Positions 26,580 to 35,124 of a stretch of DNA of 64,000 nt are shown here, one piece after another. The notes under the pieces are model-generated. The model did not search any database, was not told the DNA's origin, and worked only from the letters and a program-made list of their open reading frames with translations. This DNA comes from Carpediemonas membranifera (Eukaryota > Fornicata): NCBI GenBank assembly GCA_019828565.1, contig JAHDYR010000021.1, forward strand, positions 124,001 to 188,000. The letters are read 5' to 3'. Positions within the stretch are counted from its first letter, which is position 1, and every line of letters begins with the position of its first letter. Made by a program: the position numbers and the translations under genes.

Positions 26580-27791
26580 TTACAACAGCCGCTTGAGCAC
26601 CTTCTCATGGAACTCGGTCGGGATGATAGCCTTGAGAGCCTCGACCTCAACCCCCTCCCCCGCCAGCTTCTTCGCCTTGACCCGCATGTACGTGACCATG
26701 CTGCCTGTCCCCGTCACACCGAGCATGCCCGCACAATACTCCAGCCCCCGGGCTGAGGGGAGGGCCAGCGCGCCTCTCAGTAGGATGTACACATGGTCGC
26801 CGTCGACCTGGTGGCCGAGGGCGTTCAGCAGCTTGCAGAGCCGCTCGGGGCCGAGCTGTTCCATGTACTTCGCCACCACCGCCCCTGTGGCCGCCTTGAG
26901 CCCGTTGAAGTGGGCCTGCAGCTCGAGGTGGGTCGCGGGCTGGGGCGGGACGTCGATCTCAGTGAAGACAGGGCCCTGGAAGACCTGGGCCGGCTGGGAG
27001 GCGGGCTTCACTTCCTGGGGAGCATCGTCTGTGGAGATGGAGATCTTCCCAGTCCTTCCCGCCTGCTTCTCCGCCTGCTTGCCTTGCTGCAGGGCGACCT
27101 TCTTCTTCTCGCCGCCCCTCGTCAAATCCCGCAGCTGGGTCGAGAGCTGGGTGATCTGCTTGTTCTTACGGCCCGCCTCCGTGGACAAGGCGAGCGCCAC
27201 GCTGGAGAGGGCCGTGTGGTAAAGCTCAGGCTTCTTCTGCTCGTCCCCGATTGCCTTGGTTGCGAGGGCGAACCTGTACAGCGCCTTGACGTTCGTCGGA
27301 TTCAGCTTGAGCGCAGTCTCGCAGTCCTCTACAGCCTGCTCGTTCATGCCGACCTTGATGAATGCGAAGGCCCGGTTCGTGAGGGCGTCCTGGGACTCGG
27401 GGTCGCACTGGATGGCGCCCGTGTAGGAAATGATCGCGTCCATGTAGTCTCCCTTCTTGAACTGCGCGTTTCCCTGGATGCGGTGCTTGTCCGCCTCGGT
27501 GGGCTCGTCCTCCTCGATGGCAACCTTGTGGCCAGCGGTGACTCTCGGGTTTTCCGGCTGATCAATCGGCTCAATTTTGGTTTTCTTCGGCGGTTCGCTT
27601 CGCTGCTCAGCTATGCGAGCATCTACGGTGCCGCGAACGGGCGGGATTGAAGAATTGACAGTGGGTTTCGCCTTTTTGAGCTGTTCGTCGGTCTCTTCGA
27701 CGTCATTTGCCCAAGAATTAAGCTCTCTGAGCTCCTGCTGTTGTTTAGCCGCATTAGCGCGAACCTGCTGTTGAAATTGTATCGGATCCAT
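26580..27791 (-). CDS. RPAP3/SPAG1-like TPR co-chaperone
   Basis: 403 residues from MDPIQFQQQVRANAAKQQQE, which resembles the RPAP3 N-terminus; the frame extends 34 hydrophobic codons upstream with no support. TPRs occupy about 124-225: HRIQGNAQFKKGDYMDAIIS, NRAFAFIKVGMNEQAVEDCE, LKLNPTNVKALYRFALATKA. The C-terminal RPAP3_C domain (about 312-403) reads ATHLELQAHFNGLKAATGAV, MEQLGPERLCKLLNAL and ending FHEKVLKRLL. RPAP3 links HSP90 to the R2TP complex for assembling RNA polymerases, snoRNPs and axonemal dyneins. Complete. Confidence 0.85.
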   Translation of the reverse strand: MDPIQFQQQVRANAAKQQQELRELNSWANDVEETDEQLKKAKPTVNSSIPPVRGTVDARIAEQRSEPPKKTKIEPIDQPENPRVTAGHKVAIEEDEPTEADKHRIQGNAQFKKGDYMDAIISYTGAIQCDPESQDALTNRAFAFIKVGMNEQAVEDCETALKLNPTNVKALYRFALATKAIGDEQKKPELYHTALSSVALALSTEAGRKNKQITQLSTQLRDLTRGGEKKKVALQQGKQAEKQAGRTGKISISTDDAPQEVKPASQPAQVFQGPVFTEIDVPPQPATHLELQAHFNGLKAATGAVVAKYMEQLGPERLCKLLNALGHQVDGDHVYILLRGALALPSARGLEYCAGMLGVTGTGSMVTYMRVKAKKLAGEGVEVEALKAIIPTEFHEKVLKRLL

Positions 27792-27956
27792 TCCAGATGA
27801 CCGCAGCGATGCTGTGCCGCGCAGGATTAGAATTGTTGAGTCCAAAACACACAGTGATCCAAGCAGCATCAGGATCGCAGTGTGGTTCATCATACTCTAT
27901 CAATCGTGCGGTGCATATCACGCGCGCTGCAGCGCGTGCTTGCTCAACTTAGCAAG

Positions 27957-29462
27957 TTAATGGTAGCGAGGAAGAGCACCTCTCTGGGAGTCGTAGTGGA
28001 AAGGAGATTGCTCTATCTGATCTGAAGTTGCATCGTAGGTGCACCAAAGGATGTTCTCGCTGGCGCTCTTATTTCGGTGAGAGAGATTGAGAAGTATGTC
28101 TCTCTGCTCGGGATGCCGACGTAGCCGTTCAACGCGCCATGGAGCTCCCTCGCACGCGGGATTCTGGCAGAGCATGGTGCGGTGTGTGTGCACCACACGT
28201 CTGAAGTGTGCTTTGCAGTATGGGCACACGATGGAAGTGCGGAATTCCGAGACCATCGTGACACTCACGACGACGTTGTGCCGGAACATGATGCCAGGGA
28301 GAGCTCGAGCATAGTGGCGGTACGGAGCACAGGAGGGAGTGCCGGCGGAACCGAACAGTGCAGCCCCATACGCGACTTCGAGATGAATGGGCTCCGGGGG
28401 GCGCCCGCCGAGATCATCCAGGAGTTGACGTCCAGCCTGGGCGAAGTGCTTCAGGCGCAGACAGTGATTGGCAAAAGTCTCACGGCGGAAACACTTTCTC
28501 GTCCCCTCGTTGATGATCTGAACGATGTTCTTATGGACAAACCTAATCGACTGTTTGAGAGCCTCTAGACTTGTCGTTTTGAACGATGCTGCGCTCATAT
28601 TCACGCGGAAAGAGGGGGTGGCAGTGTAGCCACACTTAGCGAGTACGCCAGATACACTCTGCCCGTCTGGGCGGCGGATCGTGTAGCCGCCCAGCGACCG
28701 AGCACCAGGGTCGAAGCCCATGAGAGCTTGAATGTCCGGGGCAGGAGTAGCCTCGGCGTCATCCTGACCGAGCCGAGCCCGCTTGTTGCTGCTACCCTTT
28801 TTGTACGTGGGCCGGTCAGCCACCCGACCGCCACGGTATTTCTCGCGACCCACCCAAACCGTCACAGCAACAGAGACCCCGTCTGTCTTCACAGAGAGCA
28901 CTCTGCGGAGCTTGGTGATGTCACCGTGATCACGCTCGTATCTATCAACCTGCTCAGTGGTCTAGTTCTTAGTTGCTGACCAATTCACGTGCACACGGAG
29001 GCGCCTCTTCATCGCTGGGGTGAGCGCTGTTACTCTGCGCTCGATGGTCATGAACCCAGGCCTGACCGGTGCCATCGGCACGAACGGAACGAGCTTCGGC
29101 TCTGGCAGGGCCTGACTGAGCTCGAGGTTCACGGCACAAGTGAGTGTGACCAGCTTGGTCACTGCAGCACTCATGCGCGTGACACACGACAGCACGCCGA
29201 CGAGGGCCTCGGCCACGGTACCAGTGCGACCCACCCGCTGCTCCTCGGGCAATGCATGCATTTGACGATGATGCATGCCATGATCGGCGGCTATGGTGGC
29301 AACCTCAGTGTCGAGCTCGCCTAGGGTGTCGAGAAAATCCTGTCGAACACCCGGCTGATCATGGAGGAGCGGACGCACCCGTTCTAATCCAGCACGAAGA
29401 CGGGTCAGGTACCCGGGTGGCTGTGGAGTACTCACCCAACCAGCGCTGAAATGGAAATGCAA
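27957..29462 (-). pseudogene. Divergent Fanzor-like nuclease, decayed (in-frame TAG, lost Asp)
   Basis: One minus-strand frame runs from 29462 to 27957, interrupted only by a TAG at 28962-28964. It aligns along its length with the intact copy: PKLVPFVPMAPVRPGF, FDPGARSLGGY (RuvC-I), CAPYRHYARALPG, VSEFRTSIVCPYC (relocated Glu plus zinc finger), CQNPAC and HRNKSASENI. In the last motif Asn stands where the intact copy has the RuvC-III Asp. It has an extra N-terminal region of about 120 residues. None of the other copies' terminal repeats are visible around it. A dead nuclease, or a domesticated protein with stop readthrough, are both possible; a pseudogene is simplest. Confidence 0.75.
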
Positions 29463-29761
29463 TTCTCTAAATCCTTACCTTATCTAAATCAGACTGAACC
29501 TGTTCAGTCCTCTGGAGTTCATCCCAGGGGGGGTCGACAGCTTAAGTCACCTTTACATGAATCCTCCACATAAACCTCTAAATACCACAGATGCTGAACT
29601 TTAAACTGCTCGACCATGAACAATGCTTTTCTAGGTGATTGCTGGTGCTATCACTGGCGCCATCACACATCATGACACTCGCCATAGCGAACAAGGCACC
29701 CTCATCTTGCTAACTGCCGTCCAACTCAATCCAACGCCATACAATTTACGATACGATGAGC

Positions 29762-30274
29762 TCAGTCGGACCGGGAGTGTTCCGCCAACCACTCAAGCCC
29801 GTCCTCGAGCCCAGTGTTGTCTACGGCGGACGTGGCGACCACATGCCAGGTCCTGTCGTTGATGTCCTGGAGCCCGAGCGCCTGGGAGATCGTGCCGACA
29901 TCAGAGGCGCCCTCCTTGTCTGCCTTGTTCGCGAACACGATAACTGGCGCCCTGTCTAGCATCTCTTCCTTCAGGATCTTCTGGAACTCTTCCCTCGCGA
30001 GCGGCATGCGCGCCATGTCGCTGGAATCAACCACAAAGACAACTGCTGAAACATTGTTGTAGTAGAAGTTCCAGTAGTTGCGGGACGACGTCTGGCCGCC
30101 GAGGTCGAACACCTGGAACTTGACATTCTTGAACTGCACCGTCTCGAGGTTGAAGCCAACGGTGGGAATCGTGCTTACAACCTCACCGAGCTGCAGGCGG
30201 TATAGTATCGTGGTTTTCCCGGCGGCGTCAAGTCCTACCATGAGAATTTTGTAGTCTTTGTGTCTGTTGAACAT
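29762..30274 (-). CDS. ARF-family small GTPase, ARL1-like
   Basis: 170 residues with GLDAAGKT (P-loop), TIPTVGFN (switch I), [12 protein letters not shown] (switch II), NKAD (the usual NKQD with Ala) and TSAVDNTGL (SA motif). [20 protein letters not shown] and the GQTS-x-R-x-YW of switch II resemble ARL1, a Golgi GTPase recruiting golgins. It starts MFNRHKDYK and so lacks Gly2 for myristoylation and most of the N-terminal helix. A short 5' exon may be missing, or the protein may be attached to membranes differently. Confidence 0.88.
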   Translation of the reverse strand: MFNRHKDYKILMVGLDAAGKTTILYRLQLGEVVSTIPTVGFNLETVQFKNVKFQVFDLGGQTSSRNYWNFYYNNVSAVVFVVDSSDMARMPLAREEFQKILKEEMLDRAPVIVFANKADKEGASDVGTISQALGLQDINDRTWHVVATSAVDNTGLEDGLEWLAEHSRSD

Positions 30275-30476
30275 TTGTGTGAAACGACTGAGATAGGCAC
30301 CCCTTTGTAAGTCATAAAATGATGCTCAGTGTGTACTGAAGAGCAATTCACTACCGATCCGCATCGAGTACAAACATTTCTTCTCTGCTTTAGCTTGTTC
30401 AGCCGGTTTTGATCTCCCTCATGTGCAGGATAAGGTTCGGCGACTGGGGACCCTGTGTATTGCTGCGTCTAAGTGT

Positions 30477-31382
30477 TTACAACGATTTCCCGCTCTGCCC
30501 GGCCTTGATCCATAGCGGCCCAGAGTTGGCCTGCACCGCCTTCTCACAGGCCACGCCCAGTGCCTTCTGGTGCATGATATATGGCCCGACCGGGACGCTA
30601 CGGACGACGTCTGGAATCTGCTCGTGGAGAGCGCCTACGGGGATAAATATGAGCTCCGTGGAAGAGAGGTGGGCGGCCGCGCGCTGGAGCACGCGGTCGG
30701 TGACTGCCGACAGGGGCACGCGGCGCAACGACTGCTCCTTATCGCCGAGCGTGAGCTCTGTCTTCAGGTCAAGGTCAATGTGTACCTTGGATATGGTCAC
30801 GCGGGGCAGCCCAGTGTTGCCGATGTCGACTCTGGTCGTCATCCTGAGCCCGAGCTGGCTGACTGCGGATGTCAGCCGGACGGGAATGAATATGATGCCA
30901 CCCACACCGCAGCGCGCGCTAATGAGGATGGCCATGTCGCCTGTGACGACGGCGTCGACCTCCGCCTCGATTTTCTTGGCGAATCCGGTGCCGACGCTCT
31001 TTGTCACAACGAGGTGGCGGACCGAGGCGTTCAGACGATCGGCCTGAAGTCCATCGACCTGGAAATCGGAGAGATACGGCTTAGCGAGGTCTGTAACCGC
31101 TGCTGTGGCACGGGAGAGCTCAGTCTTGAGGAGGCCAATATGCTCGGCGGTGACGTACTGCTCGACGGCGGTCTGGATGAGGCAGTTGAGCCAGCTGAGA
31201 TGCTTAGATGAGTACTGAACAGCGTCACCTTCATCGACGGGAGAATCCGCGGAAACGCTGAGATGGAGAGGTGTGTGCTTCTTCTCGTGGCCGCGAGAGA
31301 GCACAGGGAGGAGGTAAAGGAAGAATGCGAAGATTATAACAAGAATTGCCGACGTGAAGCCGAAAAGGAACGAAAGGATCAT
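30477..31382 (-). CDS. SMP-domain lipid-transfer protein with N-terminal membrane anchor
   Basis: 301 residues from the first in-frame ATG (31382), MILSFLFGFTSAILVIIFAF, a transmembrane helix at the very N-terminus. After a polar linker, SSKHLSWLNCLIQTAVEQY has the Leu-x-Trp-Leu/Phe-Asn entry of SMP domains (TULIP fold, lipid tunnel). Alternating beta strands follow (AEVDAVVTGDMAILISARC, GGIIFIPVRLTSAVSQLGLR, LPRVTISKVHIDLDLKTEL). The layout, one helix plus one SMP domain, is that of ER-anchored proteins such as MMM1 at ER-mitochondria contacts; TEX2 or synaptotagmin-like relatives are alternatives. Head-to-head with the small repeated gene, 65 bp apart. Confidence 0.65.
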   Translation of the reverse strand: MILSFLFGFTSAILVIIFAFFLYLLPVLSRGHEKKHTPLHLSVSADSPVDEGDAVQYSSKHLSWLNCLIQTAVEQYVTAEHIGLLKTELSRATAAVTDLAKPYLSDFQVDGLQADRLNASVRHLVVTKSVGTGFAKKIEAEVDAVVTGDMAILISARCGVGGIIFIPVRLTSAVSQLGLRMTTRVDIGNTGLPRVTISKVHIDLDLKTELTLGDKEQSLRRVPLSAVTDRVLQRAAAHLSSTELIFIPVGALHEQIPDVVRSVPVGPYIMHQKALGVACEKAVQANSGPLWIKAGQSGKSL

Positions 31383-31447
31383 CGCTGACTGGACAAATGA
31401 TCGAATGAGGTCCCCGGAATGTGCAGTCTTCGGCCTGGGTCGCGGCA

Positions 31448-31594
31448 ATGGCTGGCACCACGTCTCGCTATGACCCGCAGTCTCCGAGTCGTTGGGACAA
31501 CCACCGGCTCAAGTTCGACATTGCCGTTGCTTTTGCCGAGGGCAACTGCTGGGTCTACAATGCCTCTGCTGGCGCGGGTGCCTGCACCTTCTAA
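31448..31594 (+). CDS. Small repeated protein (MAG..SRY..QSPSRW family), copy B
   Basis: 48 residues: MAGTTSRYDPQSPSRWDNHR, then LKFDIAVAFAEGNCWVYN and a short tail. It is closely similar to the product at 3590-3754, and the DNA matches over about 125 bp from just before the ATG (GGCAATGGC/GCAATGGC). It is divergently placed 65 bp from the SMP gene start. Conservation of frame in both copies argues for translation. No family recognised. Confidence 0.45.
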   Translation: MAGTTSRYDPQSPSRWDNHRLKFDIAVAFAEGNCWVYNASAGAGACTF

Positions 31595-31955
31595 TTTCCC
31601 CGCTCCGGCGACACGGCTGTCGTTCTGGCTTTATTGTGTCTCAGTCTTGATGGCGTTGGGTTCAGTTGGTGTGGTTGGTATCCTTGCGTGGTAACTGTTG
31701 CGATCCGTCAGGAGAGAAGCCCCAGCACGGCGGGCACGGAGGGTGAAAAATGACTTGTTGGATAGCTGTCTTCGGGATCTCATTGGAAACGTGCCTTCGA
31801 GTCGACTCGAGCTTCGGGGTTCGGGTGGTGTGGCAAGAATACCGACTGGTGGATGGTCTAGCAACATTGTCATCGCAGGATCAAGTTCAGCTGAAGCTGA
31901 ATTGGACTGACCGTCTGCATCAACTGCTTGGATTCAGACTTGTTCAAGTCGGCAT
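31595..31955. other. Intergenic stretch before the palindrome
   Basis: About 360 bp with no assignable gene. Short plus frames (31698-31910, 31750-32046) have no motif. It ends where similarity between the arms of the large inverted repeat begins. Confidence 0.35.
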
Positions 31956-34741
31956 GACTCACCCCCTCAGCCGATGGCCACAGCTGGTAAGCATGCCTGG
32001 ACGGACTGAGATCGCTGCGCTGAACACACGGCAGCTGTCGAGGTAACCTCTAAACCAGCTCGGGTGGGATCATCCAGACGAAAAGTGGAGCAACAGCCGC
32101 ATCACAATCGCACAGAACATGCGCCCAGGCTAATCCGACCAGTGGACGGTTGACATTGAGCAGACCCAGCATATGCGCCCCTCGCGATAGCATGACTTAC
32201 TAAACAGCGCTTGACGCGACATTGCAAAATTAACATTTACTCCTCATAGCACATTGCGCCCTGCATCTCGTCGAAGGAAATGATGACACGGGCATCGAGA
32301 GCGATGACGGCGTCGGTCTTGGCGAGGAGGGGTTGATGTCGAGCTCCTTGACGATCTTGAGATCGGAAATGAGGTAAGAGAACTTGACGAGGGTCTCGGC
32401 GAGGCCCTGGAGGTCGACGGCGGGCTCGCCACGGAAGCCCTTGAGCGCCTTGTAGATCTTGGTCTTCTCGATCGTCGCCTTGGCCTCCTCGAGGTTGAGC
32501 GGGGGATGGCGAGCGCAGAGTCCTTGAAGATCTCGACGAGGACACCGCCGGCACCGAACACGAGGACGGGGCCGTACTGGGGTCGCGGTTCATGCCGATG
32601 ATGACCTCGGAGCCCTTGAGGTCGATCATGGCCTGGACGGTGACGCCGAGGAAGCCGGGGCGGCCGATGCGCTGCTCCATGTCCTTGTAGACGGCGATGA
32701 CCTCCTCCTCGGTCTTGAGGTTGACCTTGACACCGCCGACATCGGACTTGTGGGTGATGGTCTCAGAGTGGATCTTGACGACCACGGGGAAGCCGATCTC
32801 CTTGGCCTTCTGGGCGGCCTCCTCGGGGGTGAAGGCGACCTCGGTGGCGCAGATCTTGATGCCGTAGGCCTCGAGGACCTTCTTGGACTCATACTCGGTA
32901 AGGTAAGAGCGCTTGGCGTCGTAGGCCTCCTTCATGATGGCCATAGCGGCGTCCTTGGCGCCAGCGGGCACGAGGTCCTTGCTGCTGAGGGTCTCGTTCT
33001 TGGTGAGGTCGGCGATGGTGCGGCCGTACTTGACGAGGTAGTTCCACATGCGGACGGCGAGGTCGGGGTACTCGAAGCAGGGGATGCCAGCCTGGCGGAG
33101 GACGTTGCGGCCCTCCTGGACGTCCTTGCCACCGACCCAGGAGGCGATGACGGGCTTGCCAGTGGAGGTGGCGTATTCTGCGAGGTGCTTGGCGGTGGCA
33201 GTCGCGTCGGTCACACCCTGGGGGGTGAGGATGACGAGCATGCCGTCGGCGTTGGGGTCGCGAGCAGCGATGGCGAGGGAGCCGGCGTAGGTCTGGGGAG
33301 GAGCGTCGCCGAGGATGTCAACAGGGTTGTTGCGGGACCAGGCGGCGGGGAGGAAGTCGTTGAGCTCCTTGAAGGTGCCCTCGGACAACTTGGTCAGCTC
33401 GGAGCCGCCGGAGATAAGAGCATCGGTGGAGATGACACCGGGGCCACCAGCGTTGGTGACGATGGTGAGGCGGGGGCCAGCAGGGAGGGGCTGGGCGGCG
33501 ACGACGTCGGCGAGGAGGAAGAGGTCCTGGATCTCGTTGACGCGGAGGACACCGCAGCGCTCGAAGAGGGTGTCGAGGACGTCGTCGGAGCCGGCAAGGG
33601 AGCCAGTGTGGGAGGCGACGGCGGAGGCACCAGCGGCGGTACGGCCGGACTTGATGACGATGATGGGCTTCTTGGGGGAAACCTTCTTGGCGGCGCGGTA
33701 GAAGGACTCGGCATCGCCGAGGCCCTCGATGTAGCAGATGATGGCCTCGGTGTTGTCATCGGAGCCATAGTAGTCGATGATATCTCCCCAGTCGAGGTCG
33801 AGCATGGAGCCGATGGAGACGAAGCCAGAGAAGCCGAGGCCGATGGTCAGGGACCAGTCGAGGACGGCACAGCAGAGGGCACCGGACTGGGAGATGAAAG
33901 CAACCTTGCCGGGCTTGGTCAGGGAGCCGGCGAAGGTGCCGTTGTAGCCGTAGTGGGAGTTCTGGACACCGAGGCAGTTAGGGCCAACGATGCGGAACTT
34001 GCCCTGAGCAATTTCCATGATGTCCTTCTCGAGCTTGATGCCGGGTTCACCCATCTCCTTGAAACCAGCAGAGATGATGATGCCACCGGGGATGCCCTTC
34101 TGAACGCACTCCTTGACAGCGTTAGCGCAGAAGCGAGCGGGGATGACAAGGATGGCGGTATCGGGGGTCTCGGGGAGGTCAAGAACAGACTTGTAGCACT
34201 TGCGGCCAAGGACAGTCTCTCTGGTGGGGTTCACGGGGTAGAACTCGCCAGAGAAATCAAGAAGGTTCTCAGCCATAGTACGGCCAACACCGGGCTTCTC
34301 AGAAGCGCCAATGAGCGCAACGGAGCGAGGGGCGAAGATGTTATCAAGAGCGTGCACCATTTTGAGGTTTCTTCGAAAACTGCTGACGGCTGATCCTGGG
34401 GAGATCGCAAATCAAAATGCATCTTACTGCATCTCCAGAGCGGCGTCGAGTCGGCCTTGCCGCATTGCCCAACTGGGCCGAGTTGCGAACCTGACAGGTC
34501 GTTGAACGAGCCGCAAAACTTGCCGGCAGCGTCTGTGTAAGATGACAAAACGGCGCGCTGAAGTGGTCAAGGGCTCCTGGGGTACCGCCCGGCTTCCTAG
34601 GGCGACACAGTGCACAGTTTAAATTTTCAAGCCGGAATCAGTCAATGAAAGTCCTGGCCGTCAACGTTCGAAATTCTGTTAATTCCGGCGCGCCTTCCGC
34701 GAATCTGGTGCACAGTCGGCGTATCGGCGACATGGGGGGCG
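31956..34741 (+). repeat. Left arm of a 2.8-kb inverted repeat
   Basis: The 2786 bp at 31956-34741 are the reverse complement of 35125-37916. At the inner edge, left position plus right position sums to 69866, and at the stop codons of the two genes to 69872. That shift of six is exactly accounted for by one T, two TC and three G-run indels. I saw no substitution between the coding parts. The outer about 40 bp are less similar (GAGGGGGTGAGTC against GAGTGGGATGAGTC), which marks the boundary. It contains one complete gene copy with both flanks. Confidence 0.9.
32237..34360 (-). CDS. Acetyl-CoA synthetase (ADP-forming), copy A, 3' frame broken
   Basis: About 709 codons if intact. CoA-binding domain (1-130, SVALIGASEKPGVGRTMAEN), ligase domains (KVAFISQSGALCCAVLDW; the phospho-His loop VASHTGSLAGSDD) and a C-terminal ATP-grasp (FPVVVKIHSETITHKSDVGG). 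The enzyme makes acetate and ATP from acetyl-CoA, ADP and phosphate, an end step of anaerobic energy metabolism in Giardia and relatives. Compared with copy B, three single G losses at about 32579-32582, 32501-32505 and 32329-32332 scramble about 85 residues of the ATP-grasp part and then restore the frame before the stop. Codons are strongly C/G-ending. Confidence 0.9.
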   Translation of the reverse strand: MVHALDNIFAPRSVALIGASEKPGVGRTMAENLLDFSGEFYPVNPTRETVLGRKCYKSVLDLPETPDTAILVIPARFCANAVKECVQKGIPGGIIISAGFKEMGEPGIKLEKDIMEIAQGKFRIVGPNCLGVQNSHYGYNGTFAGSLTKPGKVAFISQSGALCCAVLDWSLTIGLGFSGFVSIGSMLDLDWGDIIDYYGSDDNTEAIICYIEGLGDAESFYRAAKKVSPKKPIIVIKSGRTAAGASAVASHTGSLAGSDDVLDTLFERCGVLRVNEIQDLFLLADVVAAQPLPAGPRLTIVTNAGGPGVISTDALISGGSELTKLSEGTFKELNDFLPAAWSRNNPVDILGDAPPQTYAGSLAIAARDPNADGMLVILTPQGVTDATATAKHLAEYATSTGKPVIASWVGGKDVQEGRNVLRQAGIPCFEYPDLAVRMWNYLVKYGRTIADLTKNETLSSKDLVPAGAKDAAMAIMKEAYDAKRSYLTEYESKKVLEAYGIKICATEVAFTPEEAAQKAKEIGFPVVVKIHSETITHKSDVGGVKVNLKTEEEVIAVYKDMEQRIGRPGFLGVTVQAMIDLKGSEVIIGMNRDPSTAPSSCSVPAVSSSRSSRTLRSPSPAQPRGGQGDDREDQDLQGAQGLPWRARRRPPGPRRDPRQVLLPHFRSQDRQGARHQPLLAKTDAVIALDARVIISFDEMQGAMCYEE

Positions 34742-35124
34742 TATTGGTGCATTTTTGTTGCCGAGCTAGACAGCTTCAGGTTATACCGAATTGGATTCTG
34801 TTGGATTCGGATCTGCATCAGATTCGTCAAATCTTGTCACAGGATCAACGACAAACAATTTTACAATCGGGTTCACGGGGTGACCAGTATGTCTCAGATT
34901 CAGCTTGGGTGGCTGTCTCAGTCGATTTCGGAAGATTGAAACCGAATCTCCGTCCAAACAAAATTGAAGAAACGAGACCACTAGCCCCTTGGGTACGGTC
35001 ATTGTCTTCCCTGAAATCATCGGGCGGTACGCGAGATTCGGTCAATCTCGAAATTCGCGTGATCTGGTCGGGTCCACCCGGAATGATGGTAATCGCTTAG
35101 TGGCATTGTGATGTTTCTTCTCGG
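34742..35124. promoter_or_regulatory. Unique spacer between inverted arms; inner flank of divergent promoters
   Basis: 383 bp of AT-richer single-copy DNA between the arms. A plus frame (34645-35100, 151 codons) crosses from the left arm into it, but has no motif and starts in the gene's upstream repeat, so I do not call it a gene. Each arm contributes its own about 380 bp upstream of the start codon, so the transcription signals of the two genes are probably in the arms rather than here. Confidence 0.5.

Noticed and set aside
34520-34560. Acceptor-like CTTACACAG upstream of both synthetase genes
   Set aside because: Fits the local splice motif, but no donor with in-frame upstream coding sequence could be identified; at most a 5' UTR intron.
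34645-35100. 151-codon plus frame across the palindrome spacer
   Set aside because: It starts in one arm's upstream region and has no motif or codon bias; the mirrored arm does not keep it open.
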